A stretch of 64,000 nt of DNA from Atrina japonica (GCA_030159075.1 BROG01000472.1:496001-560000); one strand, 5' to 3'. Counted from the stretch's first letter, positions 11,240 to 23,727 are shown. The notes: generated by a model from the sequence alone, not told the origin. Translations and numbers: made by a program.

Positions 11240-13569
11240 TAAAGATATTTCAAACGTAACAGAGAAGTATCAATATTTATTGAATTGCAGAGTTAAAAAG
11301 GAATATAAATATCAGGGAGATATAAGTTTGATAGTCGTGGAAAATAAAATTTATGAAAACGAAAAACTGTTACCAACATTCGAAATATAGCATTATTTGT
11401 AAATGCATACACGCACCGTTTGATACCACCGTTTTATTCAATTTTCATTATTTACACGGAAGAGCAAATAGGACATACATATTTAAGAAATGTAGTTTAA
11501 CAGTGATGTCTTCCTTCTAACTGAATATCCTGTATAGACGTCCTTTAATTTCTCTAATTAACATTGTCACCTTTAAAGTACAATTACCTAGGTGTTTTGA
11601 TTATCCCCATATGTGTGGAAAGGCAATGTCCGCATGACGTCACAAACTTGATATCAACTTTTGTTAAACAGAATGAAGTTCACATGCGTCATCATGATGC
11701 GATTATCTTGTAACTGACTATTTCATGCTTTAAGTCATTAATGTTTTTATTGTTTCATTATTGTCCTAATCAATGATTTTTGGTGCACGTTTTAATATTG
11801 GAAAAGAAAGCCCGTTTACAATCCACAAGAGAAAAAACCACCGTAAACTTAGCTGGAGAACCTATCTACACAATCAGTCCAGGCTCAAGCGAAACTCGAA
11901 CCTGTGCTGATTAAAGCGTAACGCGCCAAGATCTAACAACCCGACCACTTTTTATATGCATTGAATATGCAAATATAAATCATAACAGTTGGGGAAGCCG
12001 CCCTTCCCAAAGGAATTATTAATTCTTGAATTCACATCCGAATGGAATTTATGAGAAAACCTGGTTGCAATTTGTCGTGAAAGGGACAATCGACCTATCG
12101 CAATTGAACGCGAACATTCACACAATCATCATCATCAGCTTCTTCTTCTTCTTCTTCTTCTTCTCTCACTAAACATGTCATTTTTCTCATTTAGTATTTC
12201 GTTTAAATGTAGAGGGATACTCAAAGGGTAATGGCATCTACATTAGTGTATTTCAAATTTGGAAATTATAACCGATTATGAATTCCGACTTTTTGTCTCT
12301 CTGATTATGATTTACAAATACCGATAATTATACAAAATCAAATTATTGATATGGCCTGGGAAAAAAATATAAAATGTTGTCAGTGCCACAAAATCAGCAT
12401 ATCTGAAGCAAGATTCTGTACACTTGTGTTTTTGGTGAACTAGAGATTAAGGATACCGCAATATTCAAACATGCATGGTAATATAAATACCGACGACAAA
12501 TAATAACAATACTTTATGACAAATGTTATGACCGGCTTTGTTAGCTTTCCAAGTTGTTTGTAACAGTTGCATGTGGTGAAAATATGTCTACCAAAGTCTT
12601 CTCTACGTAAAACCATTTATTATTCAGAAGCAAACTGTTAAGTGATACATTATTATTAAAGGTTATGGTCAATCACAAGTTAACATATCAAATTCCATGA
12701 GTGATCTTGGTTTATAATATCAGATATCACAATGTTTGATTGATACACGTTATATGTTTAAATATTCATTTATCTAAACTTATCTATAACTATCTAGTTA
12801 TTTATAGATAGGTTTCAGTAAATAAATATTTACACTTCTAATGAAACAGTTGTCTGAAGTGCTCAACTGTGTTTTGATTTAATTGTTAGTGTACATAATG
12901 TTTAACTGCTACTGATTATCTGCAATTTTTGACTTCCGGATTTTCTTAATCAAATAAGAGAAATATTATTTAAGATATGAAAAATTGACATGTGGTTTTA
13001 ATATTTAGCATAAAACTTTTAATAGCAATGTGAAATCATGTCAAAAGGTTGAAACATTGATACAAACATTGAATTTGACACATTTTATTGATGTGAATTT
13101 CAAAATTTCTATTAATGACATTATGAAAAAGAAAAAAACCATTCATAATAAAATGAAAATGAAAAAAAAAAAACAATATTACATAAAAAGAAACGAGAGT
13201 AAATATATAAGAACGTTCTAAGCAAAACATTTATAAGATATACTTGGGAAGCATTTGTTGATATGTAATAACAAATTTAGATAAGCAACATTGTGTAAAA
13301 ATACATAAAATATGAGAAATAGGTATAGATTATAATGATACAAATAATTCAATTGAAAATATATGAGAGATATGCTGTTTCTATGAATTAAGAAGACACT
13401 TCAAAATACAGATGAATGAATAAATTATGAGGTTAATAAATCGACGAAAAGATTTAATTAAAGTAAAATATGGTCATCGTCATCTAGGCATATAATCCTT
13501 CTCTTCATCCACTTCTTGACACGCAATTATATATATGATACACGTTATATGTTTAAATATTCGTTTATT

Positions 13570-13570
<1 letters not shown>
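11240..13570. other. Gene-poor stretch with a possible second SINE type
   Basis: No supported coding frame. At about 11850-11960 the minus strand has a B-box-like GGTTCGAGTTTCGC after a head resembling a tRNA-Ser/Leu-type SINE, at low confidence. A (CTT)n tract lies at 12139-12162. The 13030-13221 frame is low-complexity Lys/Asn and not a gene. Confidence 0.35.

Positions 13571-13572
<2 letters not shown>

Positions 13573-13655
<83 letters not shown>
13573..13655. repeat. (AT)n microsatellite
   Basis: About 41 AT units. Confidence 0.95.
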
Positions 13656-13657
<2 letters not shown>

Positions 13658-13659
13658 GT

Positions 13660-15685
13660 CACCATCTATGACAATATTACATGTTCTTTGTAGGCAAGAG
13701 TGCGTGATATAATGTTGATTTAACTTTTCTGCTCGATCCTTTTCCATGATTATTTGAAATAAATGTTTTATTAAACTACATAAATTAAGTAAATAGATAA
13801 ACAAAAACATCCTTTCCCATTTAAAGTGGATAATTCTTTATAAACTCTCTGTATAGATATTATGTTTTTATTTAATGGGGGTTTTACCAATTACCATGCT
13901 CTTCTTTTTTGTAAAACCCCCGTTAAAACAAAAATGACAATATAATATAGATGAAACTTTCAATTTTGTTAATGGGGAACGACATTTTTTCATGATTTTT
14001 TTTCCATGAATCATATCGTAAAACTCCCTTTAAAAGTTACAATGAATGACCGACAAAATTTAGTTTAGTTGTGCACGTTCTTATGTCTCGATAATAAATT
14101 ATTAAGTCTCCATGCTTTTACGTTCCTGTTTTAAATTCTCTACTACCCTTATATTTTAGTTATAAATGTGATACATTTTAATGCTTTTTATTCAACGATC
14201 ATGTTACCCAAAGTTTACAAATCAGCTTCACAAATCTTCAAATTTCAAATTAAACAAAAGTACAGATTTTACTCTGATTTGTCAGTTGTAAATAGTCATT
14301 GTGGTGAATACATGTCTCTCACGGTTGAGTAAATAGAGAAAATTAACTTTGACACTGAAGTCAACAAAACTTTTTGAAAATGCAATGATGCGTCGGAATT
14401 AAAATATGAGCTGTCACATGTTTAGAGAGTTAAATGATATACAAGGAGTGGTATATAACACAAGTACATTATATTAGGCCTCTGTTATGCCTGTGAGTGA
14501 AATGATATCTAACATAATGATAATGTTTGTAATAAAAAAATTGCTCATCCAAACAGAAAGGAAAAGTGAAACTGAAATATCGTGTCCAGAAGTAACGCAT
14601 TTGGAGAAATAAAGATTTTCTTTGTTTCTAACCGCTCGCAGTGGACTGGAGTGTTTGAAACACGAGCGGAAGGTACCGGGTGACATCTAACACAAATGGT
14701 AGTCACTGTTACTTCGACAAGTGCTCGACAATAGACAAGTCAATTGTCTTACTCGGGTTCCATCTCACGGCATGTGCGGTACGTTACATAACTCTCACTG
14801 CGGAATACTTCACTTATATCTGATGGAATCTCCATGTCATTGAAGAAATATTCGGTGGCACGTTAAAACAATTTTGTCTTATAATCTGTTCGTAGATTTA
14901 CAGCAGATATATTTAATACTACATAACGTCAATGTATGCATTCTTTCTTTTATTTTCTGCCTTAAATCAAATTTGTTTACGGGAAGTTTATGTTACACAT
15001 GGAAGCCTTAAGGTTTAATTTTGGACAGAGTCAAACTTATTTTCATATTTTAAAATCTGGAGGCTTTTATATAAATATCTATAAAGTAGGAAAAAAGTAT
15101 AGATCCGCATATGTAACTACTTGTTATTATCATTATATTTTGGTATATATCTAAAGTTATGTTAAAACCTTACTTTAGACACTACCTAAAATACGTGGCG
15201 TATCCATAGAAGTAAAATTCTTCAGCGGGATATAAAACAAAAAGCGTGTGTGTCTTCACAATACAAATACGGAAGATCCCGAAATACAGTGACAAGTAAA
15301 GGAAGATTACAGATGATACAGACGTTATACTTCCGTTTGTGAAATAAAAATGACATTTGATATTTCAACTGAACTATGATCAAACACATTTAGTCTAAAG
15401 GAATGCGGATTTTGTGAACAGTTCTATTGTCCCGAAACAGTGTACTTTTTTGTCTACAGTATTACTAATTTCAAATCATATTTCTGAATCAGTTTTGTAA
15501 TAAATTAAGTCACAAAGAACACGGAAATCTAATTGTGACAAAGTTGTGTTCTAACAGATTTAGTTTAAAAAACTGATTATAACACAAAGCAGGTAAAGAA
15601 CAGTAGGTGTGATTCAGATAGTGTTGCTGTTCATCATGATCTGCATTAAGCTGCAAATTTTGATAAAAATTAAGATGTAATTATT
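13660..15685. other. No gene recognised
   Basis: AT-rich. A SINE-tail-like phrase (GGTGGCACGTTAAAACAA at about 14855) resembles the end of the 35360 SINE, but no head was found. Short frames lack support. Confidence 0.35.
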
Positions 15686-15687
15686 AA

Positions 15688-18600
15688 CAGAATATCATTA
15701 TCAATGTCATAACCAATATAAAACACGTTGTCATAGTCAACAGAATCTCCTTATCAATGTCATGACCAATATAAAACACGTTGTCATAGTCAACAGAATG
15801 TCCTTATCAATGTCATGAACAATATAAAACGTATAATCATAGTCAACAGTGTCCTTCTCAAAGTCATGAAAAGTATATAACACGTTGTAATAAATTATGA
15901 CCAATAGAAAACACGTTGCCATAGCAAACAGAATGTCCTTTAAAAGTCATGACCAATATAAAACACGTTGTCATAGTCAACAGAATGTCCATGTCAATGT
16001 CATGGCCAGCATAAAACACATTGCTGTAGTCAACAGAATGCCCTAGTCAAAGTCATGGCCAGTATAATACACGTTGTCGTAGTCATCAGAATGTCCTTGT
16101 TAAAGTCATGACCAATAGAAAACATGTTGCCATAGTCAACAGAATGTCCTTGTCAAAGTCATGAACAATATAAAACACCTTGCCATGGTAACTAGAACGT
16201 CATTGTCAAAGTCATGACAAATAGAAAACACATTGTCGTAGTAAACAGAATGTCCTTGTCAAAGTCATGGCCAGTATAATACACGTTGTCGTAGTCAACA
16301 GAATGTCCTTGTTAAAGTCATGACCAATATAAAACAAGTTGTCATAGTTAACAGAATGTCACTGTCAAAGTCATGACCAATAGAAAACATGTTGCCATAG
16401 TCAACAGAATGTCCTTGTCAAAGTCATGACCAATAGAAAACACGTTTCCATAGCAAACAGAATGTCCTTGTCAAAGTCATGACTAATATAAAACACCTTG
16501 CCATGGTAATTAGAACGTCATTGTCAAAGTCATGACAAATAGAAAACACATTGTCGTAGAAAACAGAATGTCCTTGTCAAGTCATGGCCAGTATTATACA
16601 CGTTGTCGTAGTCAATAGAATGTCCTTGTCAAAGTCATGACCAATATAAAACACGTTGTCATAGTAAACAGAGTGTCACTGTCAAAGTCATGACAAATAG
16701 AAAACATGTAGTCAACAGAATGTCCTTGTCAAAGTCATGACTAATATAAAACACGTTGCCATGGTAAACAGAACGTCATCGTCAAAGTCATGACAAATAA
16801 AAAACACATTGCCATAGTCAACAGAATGTCCTTTTCAAAGTCATGACCAATATAAAACACGTTGAATAGGAAATAGAATATCCTTGTCAAAGTCATGGGC
16901 AACATAATACATGTTGTCGTAGTAAACAGAATGTCCTTGTCAAAGTCATGAGCAATATAAAACACGTTGCAATACTAAACAGAATGTCCTTGTCAAAGTC
17001 ATGGCCAATAGAAAATACGTTGCCATAGTAAACAGAATGTCCTTGTCAAAGTCATGAGAAATATAAAACACCCTGCCATGGTAAACAGAATGTCCTTGTC
17101 AAAATCATGCCCATTATAAAACATGTTGCCATAGTAAACAGAATGTCGTTGTCAAAGTCATGATCAATAGAAAACATGCTGCCATAGTAAACAGAATGTC
17201 GTTGTCAAAGTCATGATCAATAGAAAACATGCTACCATAGTAAACAGAATGTCGTTGTCAAAGTCATGATCAATAGAAAACATGTTGCCATAGTAAACAT
17301 AATGTCCTTGTCAAAGTCATGACCAATAGAAAACACGTTTCCATAGCAAACCAATAGAAAAGACGTTGCAATAGGACACAGAATATCCTTGTTGAAGTCA
17401 TGGCCATTATAAAACATGTCATTTTCAACAGAATGTCTTTGTCAATATCATAACCAGAATAAAACGCCTTGCCATAGTCAACAGAATGTCCTTGTCAAAG
17501 TCATGGCCAGTATAAAACACGTTGTCGTAGTCAACAGAATGTCCTTGTCAAAGTCATGACAAATATAAAATACGTCGTCATAGTAAACAGAATGTTACTG
17601 TCAAGGTCATTACCAATAGAAAACATGTTGTAGTAGTTAACAGAATGTCCTTGTCAAAGTCATGATCAATAGAAAACACGTTGCCAGAGCAAACAGAAAA
17701 TCTTTGTCAAAGTCATGACTAATAAAAAAAAACGTTGCCATCATAAACAGAACGTCATTATCAAAGTCATGACAAATAGAAACGTTGCCATAGTAAATAG
17801 AATGTCTTTCTCAAAGTCATTGCTAGTATAAAACACATTGTCATAGTCAACAGAAAATCCTTGTCAAAGTCATGACTAATATAAAACACGTTGCCATCGT
17901 AACCAGAACGTCCTTGTCAAAGTCATGGCCAGTATAAAACACGTTGTCATAATAAACAGAATGTCATTGTCAAAGCCATGGCCAATATAAAACAGGTTGT
18001 CATAAACTACAGAATATCCTTGTCAAAGTCATTAGCAATATAAAACACGTTGCCATAGTAAACAGAATGTCATTGTCATAGTCATGACCAACAGAAAACA
18101 CGTTGCCATAGTAAACAAAATATCCATGTCAAAGTCATGACCAGTATAAACACGTTGTCGTAGTCAACAGAATGTCCTTACAAAAGTCAAGACCAATAGA
18201 AAACACGTGCCACAGTAAATAGAATATCCTTCTCAAAGTCAATGACAAGAACACGTTGCCATAGTAAACAGTATATCCTTGTCAAGTCATGACCAATATA
18301 AAACACGTTGCCATAGTAAACAATGTCATTGTCAAAGTCAAGAACAATATAAAACACGTTGCCGTAGTCAACAGAATGACCTTGTCAAAGTCATGACTAA
18401 TATAAAACATGTCGTAGTAAACAGAATATCCTTGTCAATGTCATAACCAGAATAAAACACCTTGCCATAGTCAACAGAATGTCCTTGTCAAAGTCAAGAC
18501 CAATATAGAATATGTCGTCATAGTAAACAAAATGCCACTGTCAAAATCATGATCAATAGAAAACACGTTGCCATAGCAAACAGAATGTCCTTGTCAAAGT

Positions 18601-19275
18601 CATGACCAGTATAAAACACGTTGTCGTAGCCAACAGAATGTCATTGTCAAAGTCATGACTAATATAAAACACGTTGCAATAGTAAACAGAATATGGTTGT
18701 CAAAGTCATGACCAATAGAAAACACGTTGTCATAGTAAACAGAATGTGTTGTCAAAGTCATGACCAGTATGAAACATGTTGTCATAGTCAACAGAATGTC
18801 CTTGTCAAAGTCATGACCAATATAAAACACCTTTTCACAGTCAACAGAATGTCCTAGTCAATGTCATGACCAATATAAAACACGTTTTCATAGTCAACAG
18901 AATGTCCTTGTCAAAGTCATAACCAACATAAAACACGTTGTCATAATCAACAGAATGTCCTTGTCAATGTCATGACCAGTAAAAACATGTAGTCATAGTG
19001 ATAAGAATCTTCTTGTCAATGTCATGACCAGTATAAAACACGTCGTAGTCCGCACAATGTGCTTGTCAATGTCATGACCAGTATAAAACACGCTGTCATA
19101 GTCAACAGAATGTCCTTGTCAATGTCATGGCCAGTATAAAACACGTTGCCATAGTCAACAGAATGTCCTTGTCAATGTCACGACCAGTATAAAACACGTT
19201 TTCATAATCAATAGAATGTCCTTGTTAAATTCTTGACCAATATAAAAACATGTTGCCATTGTCAATAGAATGTTT
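15688..19275. repeat. Minisatellite, 53-54 bp unit, about 65 copies
   Basis: A unit close to AACAGAATGTCCTTGTCAAA + GTCATGACCAATATAAAACA + CGTTGCCATAGTA repeats head to tail for about 3.6 kb, with sub-variants (AGTATAAAACACG versus AATAGAAAACACG; GTTGTCGTAG versus GTTGCCATAG). Units of 54 bases keep frame, so minus-strand frames with an 18-residue period (GHDFDKDILLTM...) appear, but stops and 53-bp units break them. Not a gene. Confidence 0.95.
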
Positions 19276-19279
19276 TTGT

Positions 19280-19920
19280 TTAAGTTGTCATGGTACAAAT
19301 TATCAATTCTAATAAAAATGCACGGTGATTTGTATACATTATGAAGTCATATTTCGTGAGAAACGTTCAGAAATATAATTTTTTGTACGCACTCAATGTT
19401 TGTTCGCATATACTTTCGTCGTATTTTTAAAAGTTTATGCTTATTAATTAGTTATCTAATCACGGGAAACACCCAGCGTGTAGACCTAATAATAACCTCT
19501 TAAAATAGTATGGAAATAAGGAGATATCGAATTGTCCATGATTAATATCCTATGCTAGAATCAACACAACATAAATCCTGCAATAGCCTATTTAGCTTCG
19601 ATTAAATCTTGTTGAACAGGACATTCATTTGGCCGAAACACTGTCCCTAATTTAAGTTAGTTTGCTTATTTCTTCGTACTTGTAGCAAGACGGCCCGTGT
19701 GGTGACACAATTTCACCGCAACATATCGATCCGTTTCACAAAATATTTCTCGTCGCAGCCATTGGAAATTTGGTCAGTTGCATTAATCCGTCGGCAAAAA
19801 GTTGTGTCACAACATAATTGCAACTATTTGAGACGTGAAGTCTAGCTACCGGAACTCACGTTTGTATACATGTTTATCGTCCTAACTCCATTACGAATTT
19901 CTACTCTTTAGATTGCCAGT
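19280..19920. other. No gene recognised
   Basis: Unique-looking AT-rich sequence between the minisatellite and the outer inverted-repeat element. No supported frame. Confidence 0.35.
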
Positions 19921-19949
19921 CTACGGAAGCCGATACTTGCCACATGTAG

Positions 19950-20325
19950 TAATAAAAATATGTCGTCATATATCTTGTTAAAACGACTTGATATGTCGTT
20001 ATAACGAGATATGTATTATCTTGTTTTATCAAGATATTATGTCGTTATAACAAGATATGTCGTAATAACAAGATATTATGTTGTTATGACGAGATATGAA
20101 TTATGTTGTTATAACAAGATATTATCTCGTAATAACAAGATATTATGTCGTAATAACAAGATATTATGTTGTTATAACAAGATATGAATTATCTTGTTAT
20201 AACAAGATATTATGTCGTTATAACAAAATAGTATGTCGTAATAACAAGATATTATGTCGTAATAACAAGATATTAAGTTGTTATAATAAGATATAAATTA
20301 TCTTGTTATAACAAGATATTATGAG
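19950..20325. repeat. Array of palindromic TTATAACAAGATAT units
   Basis: About 20 or more copies of a 17-18 bp unit such as GTTATAACAAGATATTAT, each near-palindromic around TTATAA. Similar arrays are at 21715-21838 and 34270-34415, all within the outer element. Confidence 0.9.
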
Positions 20326-20339
20326 TATACTAGTACTCC

Positions 20340-20990
20340 AGGAAATGTTAAATTTCACAAGTCCAGAGAGTTCAAAGTTTTTTATCTAGGTTCCTGACAT
20401 TAAATTAGGAACCGGTTTTATTTCAAAGTCATTAAACGAAGAGACTGATTATTTGTATAAGTCATTTTTTTTTTTTCGGGGGGTGGGGTTGTTTGTCAGT
20501 GTTTTACTCCTTCCTCGTGTTGGATTTGCAGAAAAAATGAATGCAAATGACCACTGATTAAGTCAGCAACGAAACTTCTTTGATCTAAATTATATATAAA
20601 TGTCCTTATGTATTAATCAAGAAATATGAACGTAACCAGTCGACAAAATTGTAGAGAAATACAGAGAGCGAAGCGATCCGAAACTTTTTAAAAAATGATG
20701 TTCATAACAAATTTAGTACCATTTAAGGTCAGATTAGTTATCAAATTGCTAATAAAGGACATACTATTTCTTTTCAATGTGTTCAAGGCCATAATATTAA
20801 TTTTAAAATTCTGTCAGCTCCCTCCGCTCCAGAATCAATAGTCATTGCCTCATATGTCTCATCCGTCCATGTCTAGCGTACAGAATGATGGCGAGAATGA
20901 ACTGCCTGGGAGCTCAAAAATTAAAAACATATTAGAAATATGACACAATTCTTAATTCAAAAAATATCAAACAGAAAATGTCTTATAACG
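20340..20990. other. Interior of outer element, nothing recognised
   Basis: No supported frame. It includes a T-run and G-run at 20468-20488. Class and function are unknown. Confidence 0.3.
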
Positions 20991-20993
20991 GAC

Positions 20994-21452
20994 CAATCTA
21001 ATTGTAAACCGATCTCTAATCGCTCCTGTTTTCTGATATGTCGCGTACAGGATCTAAACGCAAACCGCTATGGGGTCCCGCGAAGATGACATCGTAAATT
21101 TGTCATTTTCGACCCATGAAAATTCGACTTACACGATCTTGTAAGCGATTTAATGGCAAAGAGATGTGAATACTTTTTTAACATTTTAAACAACACAAAA
21201 TCCGATAGTACAGAATTATTTTCATAACGTTGGATAGATTCAAATCACGAAATATATTCCGATGGACTTTTGCGGACTGACGGTTTTCTTTTTATAAAAT
21301 AAATTTCATTTCTTTGCCATTTAATTTTGTAAGTTGCATTTTCATTGGTCGAACATTATAAACTTACGAAATGTCACTCGCACGTGACTCCATTGCGGAT
21401 TGCGACATATCTGAAAACGGGAGCGGTGAGAGATCGGTTTTTAATTAGATTG
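20994..21452. mobile_element. 459-bp MITE with 51-bp TIRs and 9-bp target duplication
   Basis: The left end CAATCTAATTGTAAACCGAT... and the reverse complement of the right end CAATCTAATTAAAAACCGAT... match over about 51 bases with about six differences, up to GATATGTCGC. The flanks carry the same nine bases, ATAACGGAC, at 20985-20993 and 21453-21461. No coding frame. A 9-bp duplication and long TIRs suit a Mutator-like family, though hAT-like (8 bp) is not excluded. Confidence 0.85.
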
Positions 21453-21714
21453 ATAACGGACAATTTAAAACAAAGCTTTTTTACATAACATACTCTTAAT
21501 CTTATCACTTTAAATAAAACGTATTTATTAAGGTTGTGATACTAACAATATTGAACAAGAATGATAAAATGTAACATGAATAATGTCTTGTAACACACAT
21601 ATAGTAATGCAATGTTATGCCTTATTAAGAACAACGATGTGAAAAATGCAAATGAAACCTTAACAACTAACAATTATAAGACAACTCGTGGCCCTAATAC
21701 GCTTCCGTATATTT

Positions 21715-21838
21715 CATATCTCGTTATAACAACATAATATTTAGTTATAACAAGATAATTCATATCTCGTTATAACAACATAATATCTTGTTATTACGAT
21801 ATAATATCTTTTATTACGACATGATATCTTGTTATAAC
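21715..21838. repeat. Palindromic TAACAAGATAT array (short)
   Basis: About seven units of the same family as 19950-20325, in the form ATCTCGTTATAACAACATAA. Confidence 0.85.
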
Positions 21839-22000
21839 CACTTTACTTTTCAGCGTAAGAATACATGAACGAATCAATAAAGAATAGAATATCACATGTT
21901 TATTTCTTATATATTTAATCTTAAAAGCCATACATAAGGCCTATCACAAAACAAATAAAAATCACAGAAAGAAATCGGAAACACGAGACTACATCTGTAG

Positions 22001-22006
22001 CACATT
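22001..22006. repeat. Target site duplication of Polinton 1 (left)
   Basis: CACATT here equals CACATT at 33368-33373, immediately outside the two ends of the element. Polintons make 6-bp duplications, so this fixes the ends of the element to the base. Confidence 0.92.
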
Positions 22007-22590
22007 AGTAGTAATAGGCAGCTCCATGGTGTGCCATTTGAATTTTGGCTTCTGATTGGTCAATTCAAATGGCACACCATGGAGCCGCCTGTGACGTCAT
22101 AACCGGAAGTGCGTCATACCGGAAGTGAGGTCATACCGGAAGTGCGTCATACCGGAAGTGAGGTCATATTGTCATGGCAATAAGGAGAAAGAGCCAATCG
22201 TTGAGTTTGGGGGCGTGTCTATGACCGGAAGTGGAAGGTTGTGGGGGCGGCCATCTTGGCTAAGGAGCCAATGAGAGCCTTCGTTACAAGAGGTTGGGGT
22301 CACGAGAAGTCACAAGAGGTCACGAGAGTTCACGAGAAGTCAACGGGAAGAGAGAGAAGTTGGGTTTTTCCAGTTTTGAGCTGAGAGTGAATCTATTTTT
22401 AGAACCGAAACTTTGGGGTTTTCCAGGTTTGTGAAACTCGTAGTTGGTGGCGCCACCGTCGGTGAAACTAGTAGTTGGTGGCGCCACCGTCGTTGAGAGT
22501 TGTGTATCATGCGCATGCGCGAGAAGCGATAGGCCGAGCTCGATTCAAGCTTGAACTAAGACTTGTACTAAGGCTTGTAGAGTGACGAGT
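22007..22590 (+). repeat. Left terminal inverted repeat of Polinton 1
   Basis: Matches the reverse complement of 32640-33367. From the tip: a palindrome (22017-22089), CRE GTGACGTCAT (about 22090), four ACCGGAAGT ETS-type sites in about 60 bases, CCAAT (in ATTGGCTC form near 22196), GGGGGCGTG, another ETS site, YY1-like GGCCATCTTGG (about 22249-22259), two GGCGCCACCGTCG blocks and NRF1-like TGCGCATGCGCG (22510-22521). The right copy differs by an internal duplication of about 60 bases. Confidence 0.9.
22017..22089. repeat. Terminal hairpin (left)
   Basis: A 28-base arm GGCAGCTCCATGGTGTGCCA... pairs with its inverted copy ending TGGCACACCATGGAGCCGCC, one mismatch, around a 17-base loop. The right end has the same arms around a loop about 50 bases longer, so the left loop carries a deletion. 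Confidence 0.9.
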
Positions 22591-22597
22591 ATGTACA

Positions 22598-22745
22598 AAG
22601 GGAGATCACTCTGTATAGACTTTACAGGTGAAACAAAGGGAGATTACTCTGTATAGCTTGTATGAGTAGGACTAAAGGGAGATCACTCTGTATAGACTGT
22701 ATAGGTGAAACAAAGGGAGATTACTCTGTATAGACTATAGGGTGG
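22598..22745. repeat. Short tandem repeat (about 40-bp unit, about 4 copies)
   Basis: Units contain AAAGGGAGATCACTCTGTAT or AAAGGGAGATTACTCTGTAT followed by AGACT. It lies just inside the left TIR, and no coding frame is present. Confidence 0.85.
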
Positions 22746-22919
22746 AACAAAAGGATGATGACTCTTTATGGGCTGTAGGCATTAAACCAAAGGGGTGGGT
22801 GGCTAGCGAAACAGGAAGGTTAGGAAGGGTAGCCATCTTGGGTATGGAATCATGGGATATCTAGTTTCCAGGGACTGACTAATCTCACGGCAGGAGTGAG
22901 AACCATAGAACATGAAAGT

Positions 22920-23290
22920 GTGTAACGTACTCAAAGTTTGTCAAAGTGATCAAGTGTGTACCGTTCTCAAAGTTTGCAACGTGTGCAACGTTCTAAGTTA
23001 TGAAGTCTCAAAGTGACACAAGTGACAAAGTGGCACAAGTAGTTTGTGTCGTTCTCAAAGTTTGCAACGTGTGTACCGTTCTCAAAGTTTGCAGCGTGTG
23101 CAACGTTCTAAGTTATGAAGTCTCAACGTGACACAAGTGACAAAGTGGCACAAGTAGTTTGTGTCGTTCTCAAAGTTTGCAACGTGTGTACCGTTCTCAA
23201 AGTTTGCAGCGTGTGCAACGTTCTTAGTTATGAAGTCTCAACGTGACACAAGTGACAAAGTGACACAAGTAGTAAAGTGTAAAGTATGAA
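22920..23290. repeat. 115-bp tandem repeat, about 3 copies
   Basis: AGTTTGTGTCGTTCTCAAAG recurs at 23041 and 23156 (115 bases apart). The unit contains smaller repeats (CAACGTGTG, ACCGTTCTC, GACACAAGTGACAAAGTGGC). It lies between the TIR and the leader/coil gene, and its role is unknown. Confidence 0.9.
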
Positions 23291-23344
23291 GTTGTTCACT
23301 TACATCGTTTCAACAAGTTTTTATATATTTCTTGTACTACTGTA

Positions 23345-23455
23345 TATAAAATAAAAAAATTAAACACTCACCCAGAGAGAGTTTTTCTGACGATGTTGAC
23401 TCTTCGAGCTTCGGCTGCCAAATGAGCTCTCAGTAGTCTAACTGAAGTTATTCTC
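23345..23455 (-). promoter_or_regulatory. Outward-facing leader with splice donor (left copy)
   Basis: On the minus strand CTTCAGTTAGACTACTGAGA begins a leader that contains GCTCGAAGAGTCAACATCGT and ends CTGGGTGAGTGTTT, i.e. a splice-donor-like GGTGAGT. The same module repeats three times on the plus strand at 31975-32440 and twice at 43425-43730. The TCAGTT start fits an initiator motif. All copies point out of the element. Confidence 0.5.
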
Positions 23456-23664
23456 AAGTGTTTAATGTTACTATTTTTAGAATTGCCTCGTTTTGAATTT
23501 TTTATCTCTAACTAAACTTTTTCTCAAGTGTTTAATGTTACTATTTTTAGAATTGATTTCTATCTTATCAAATTTGTTCAATCAAGTAAAAAGAATTAAC
23601 TTACTTACTACTAGACTTACCACTATAGTATAACACAACACAAAAACTGCATCGTTTCAGTTAA

Positions 23665-23706
23665 GGTTTCTTTTCGTGAAAGTTAGGTGGCCCTGAAAAG
23701 GGCCGT
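23665..23706 (-). terminator. Histone-type 3' stem-loop and downstream element of the coiled-coil gene
   Basis: Twenty-three bases after the stop codon of the coiled-coil gene the minus strand reads AAAC-GGCCCTTTTCAGGGCC-ACC (stem-loop 23704-23689): a six-base-pair stem, four-base loop TTTC, and the A-rich and ACC flanks. It agrees with the replication-dependent histone mRNA stem-loop pattern. Fifteen or so bases further on, GAAAAGAAA (23675-23667) resembles the purine-rich histone downstream element bound by U7 snRNP. The equivalent gene in the second Polinton relic has the same arrangement at 43253-43289. Confidence 0.75.
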
Positions 23707-23727
23707 TTGTTTCGGGTTGTTAAAACC

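Noticed and set aside
12745..12820. Short inverted-looking block TTATCTAAACTTATCTATAA
   Set aside because: AT-rich low complexity, no consistent stem or copies.
13860..14035. ACCCCCGTTAAAAC-like inverted text around 13875-13925
   Set aside because: A partial inverted match (GGGGGTTTTAC / GTAAAACCCCC) suggests a small foldback, but no duplication or further copies could be shown.
16741..18830. Minus-strand frames with an 18-residue period over the minisatellite
   Set aside because: Unit length varies between 53 and 54 bases and stops are frequent. The frames follow the repeat period and lack splice or start support.
22007..22590. Helitron or Crypton as the class of element 1
   Set aside because: The 6-bp duplication, long TIRs, integrase, ATPase and capsid genes fit only a Polinton/adintovirus-like element.
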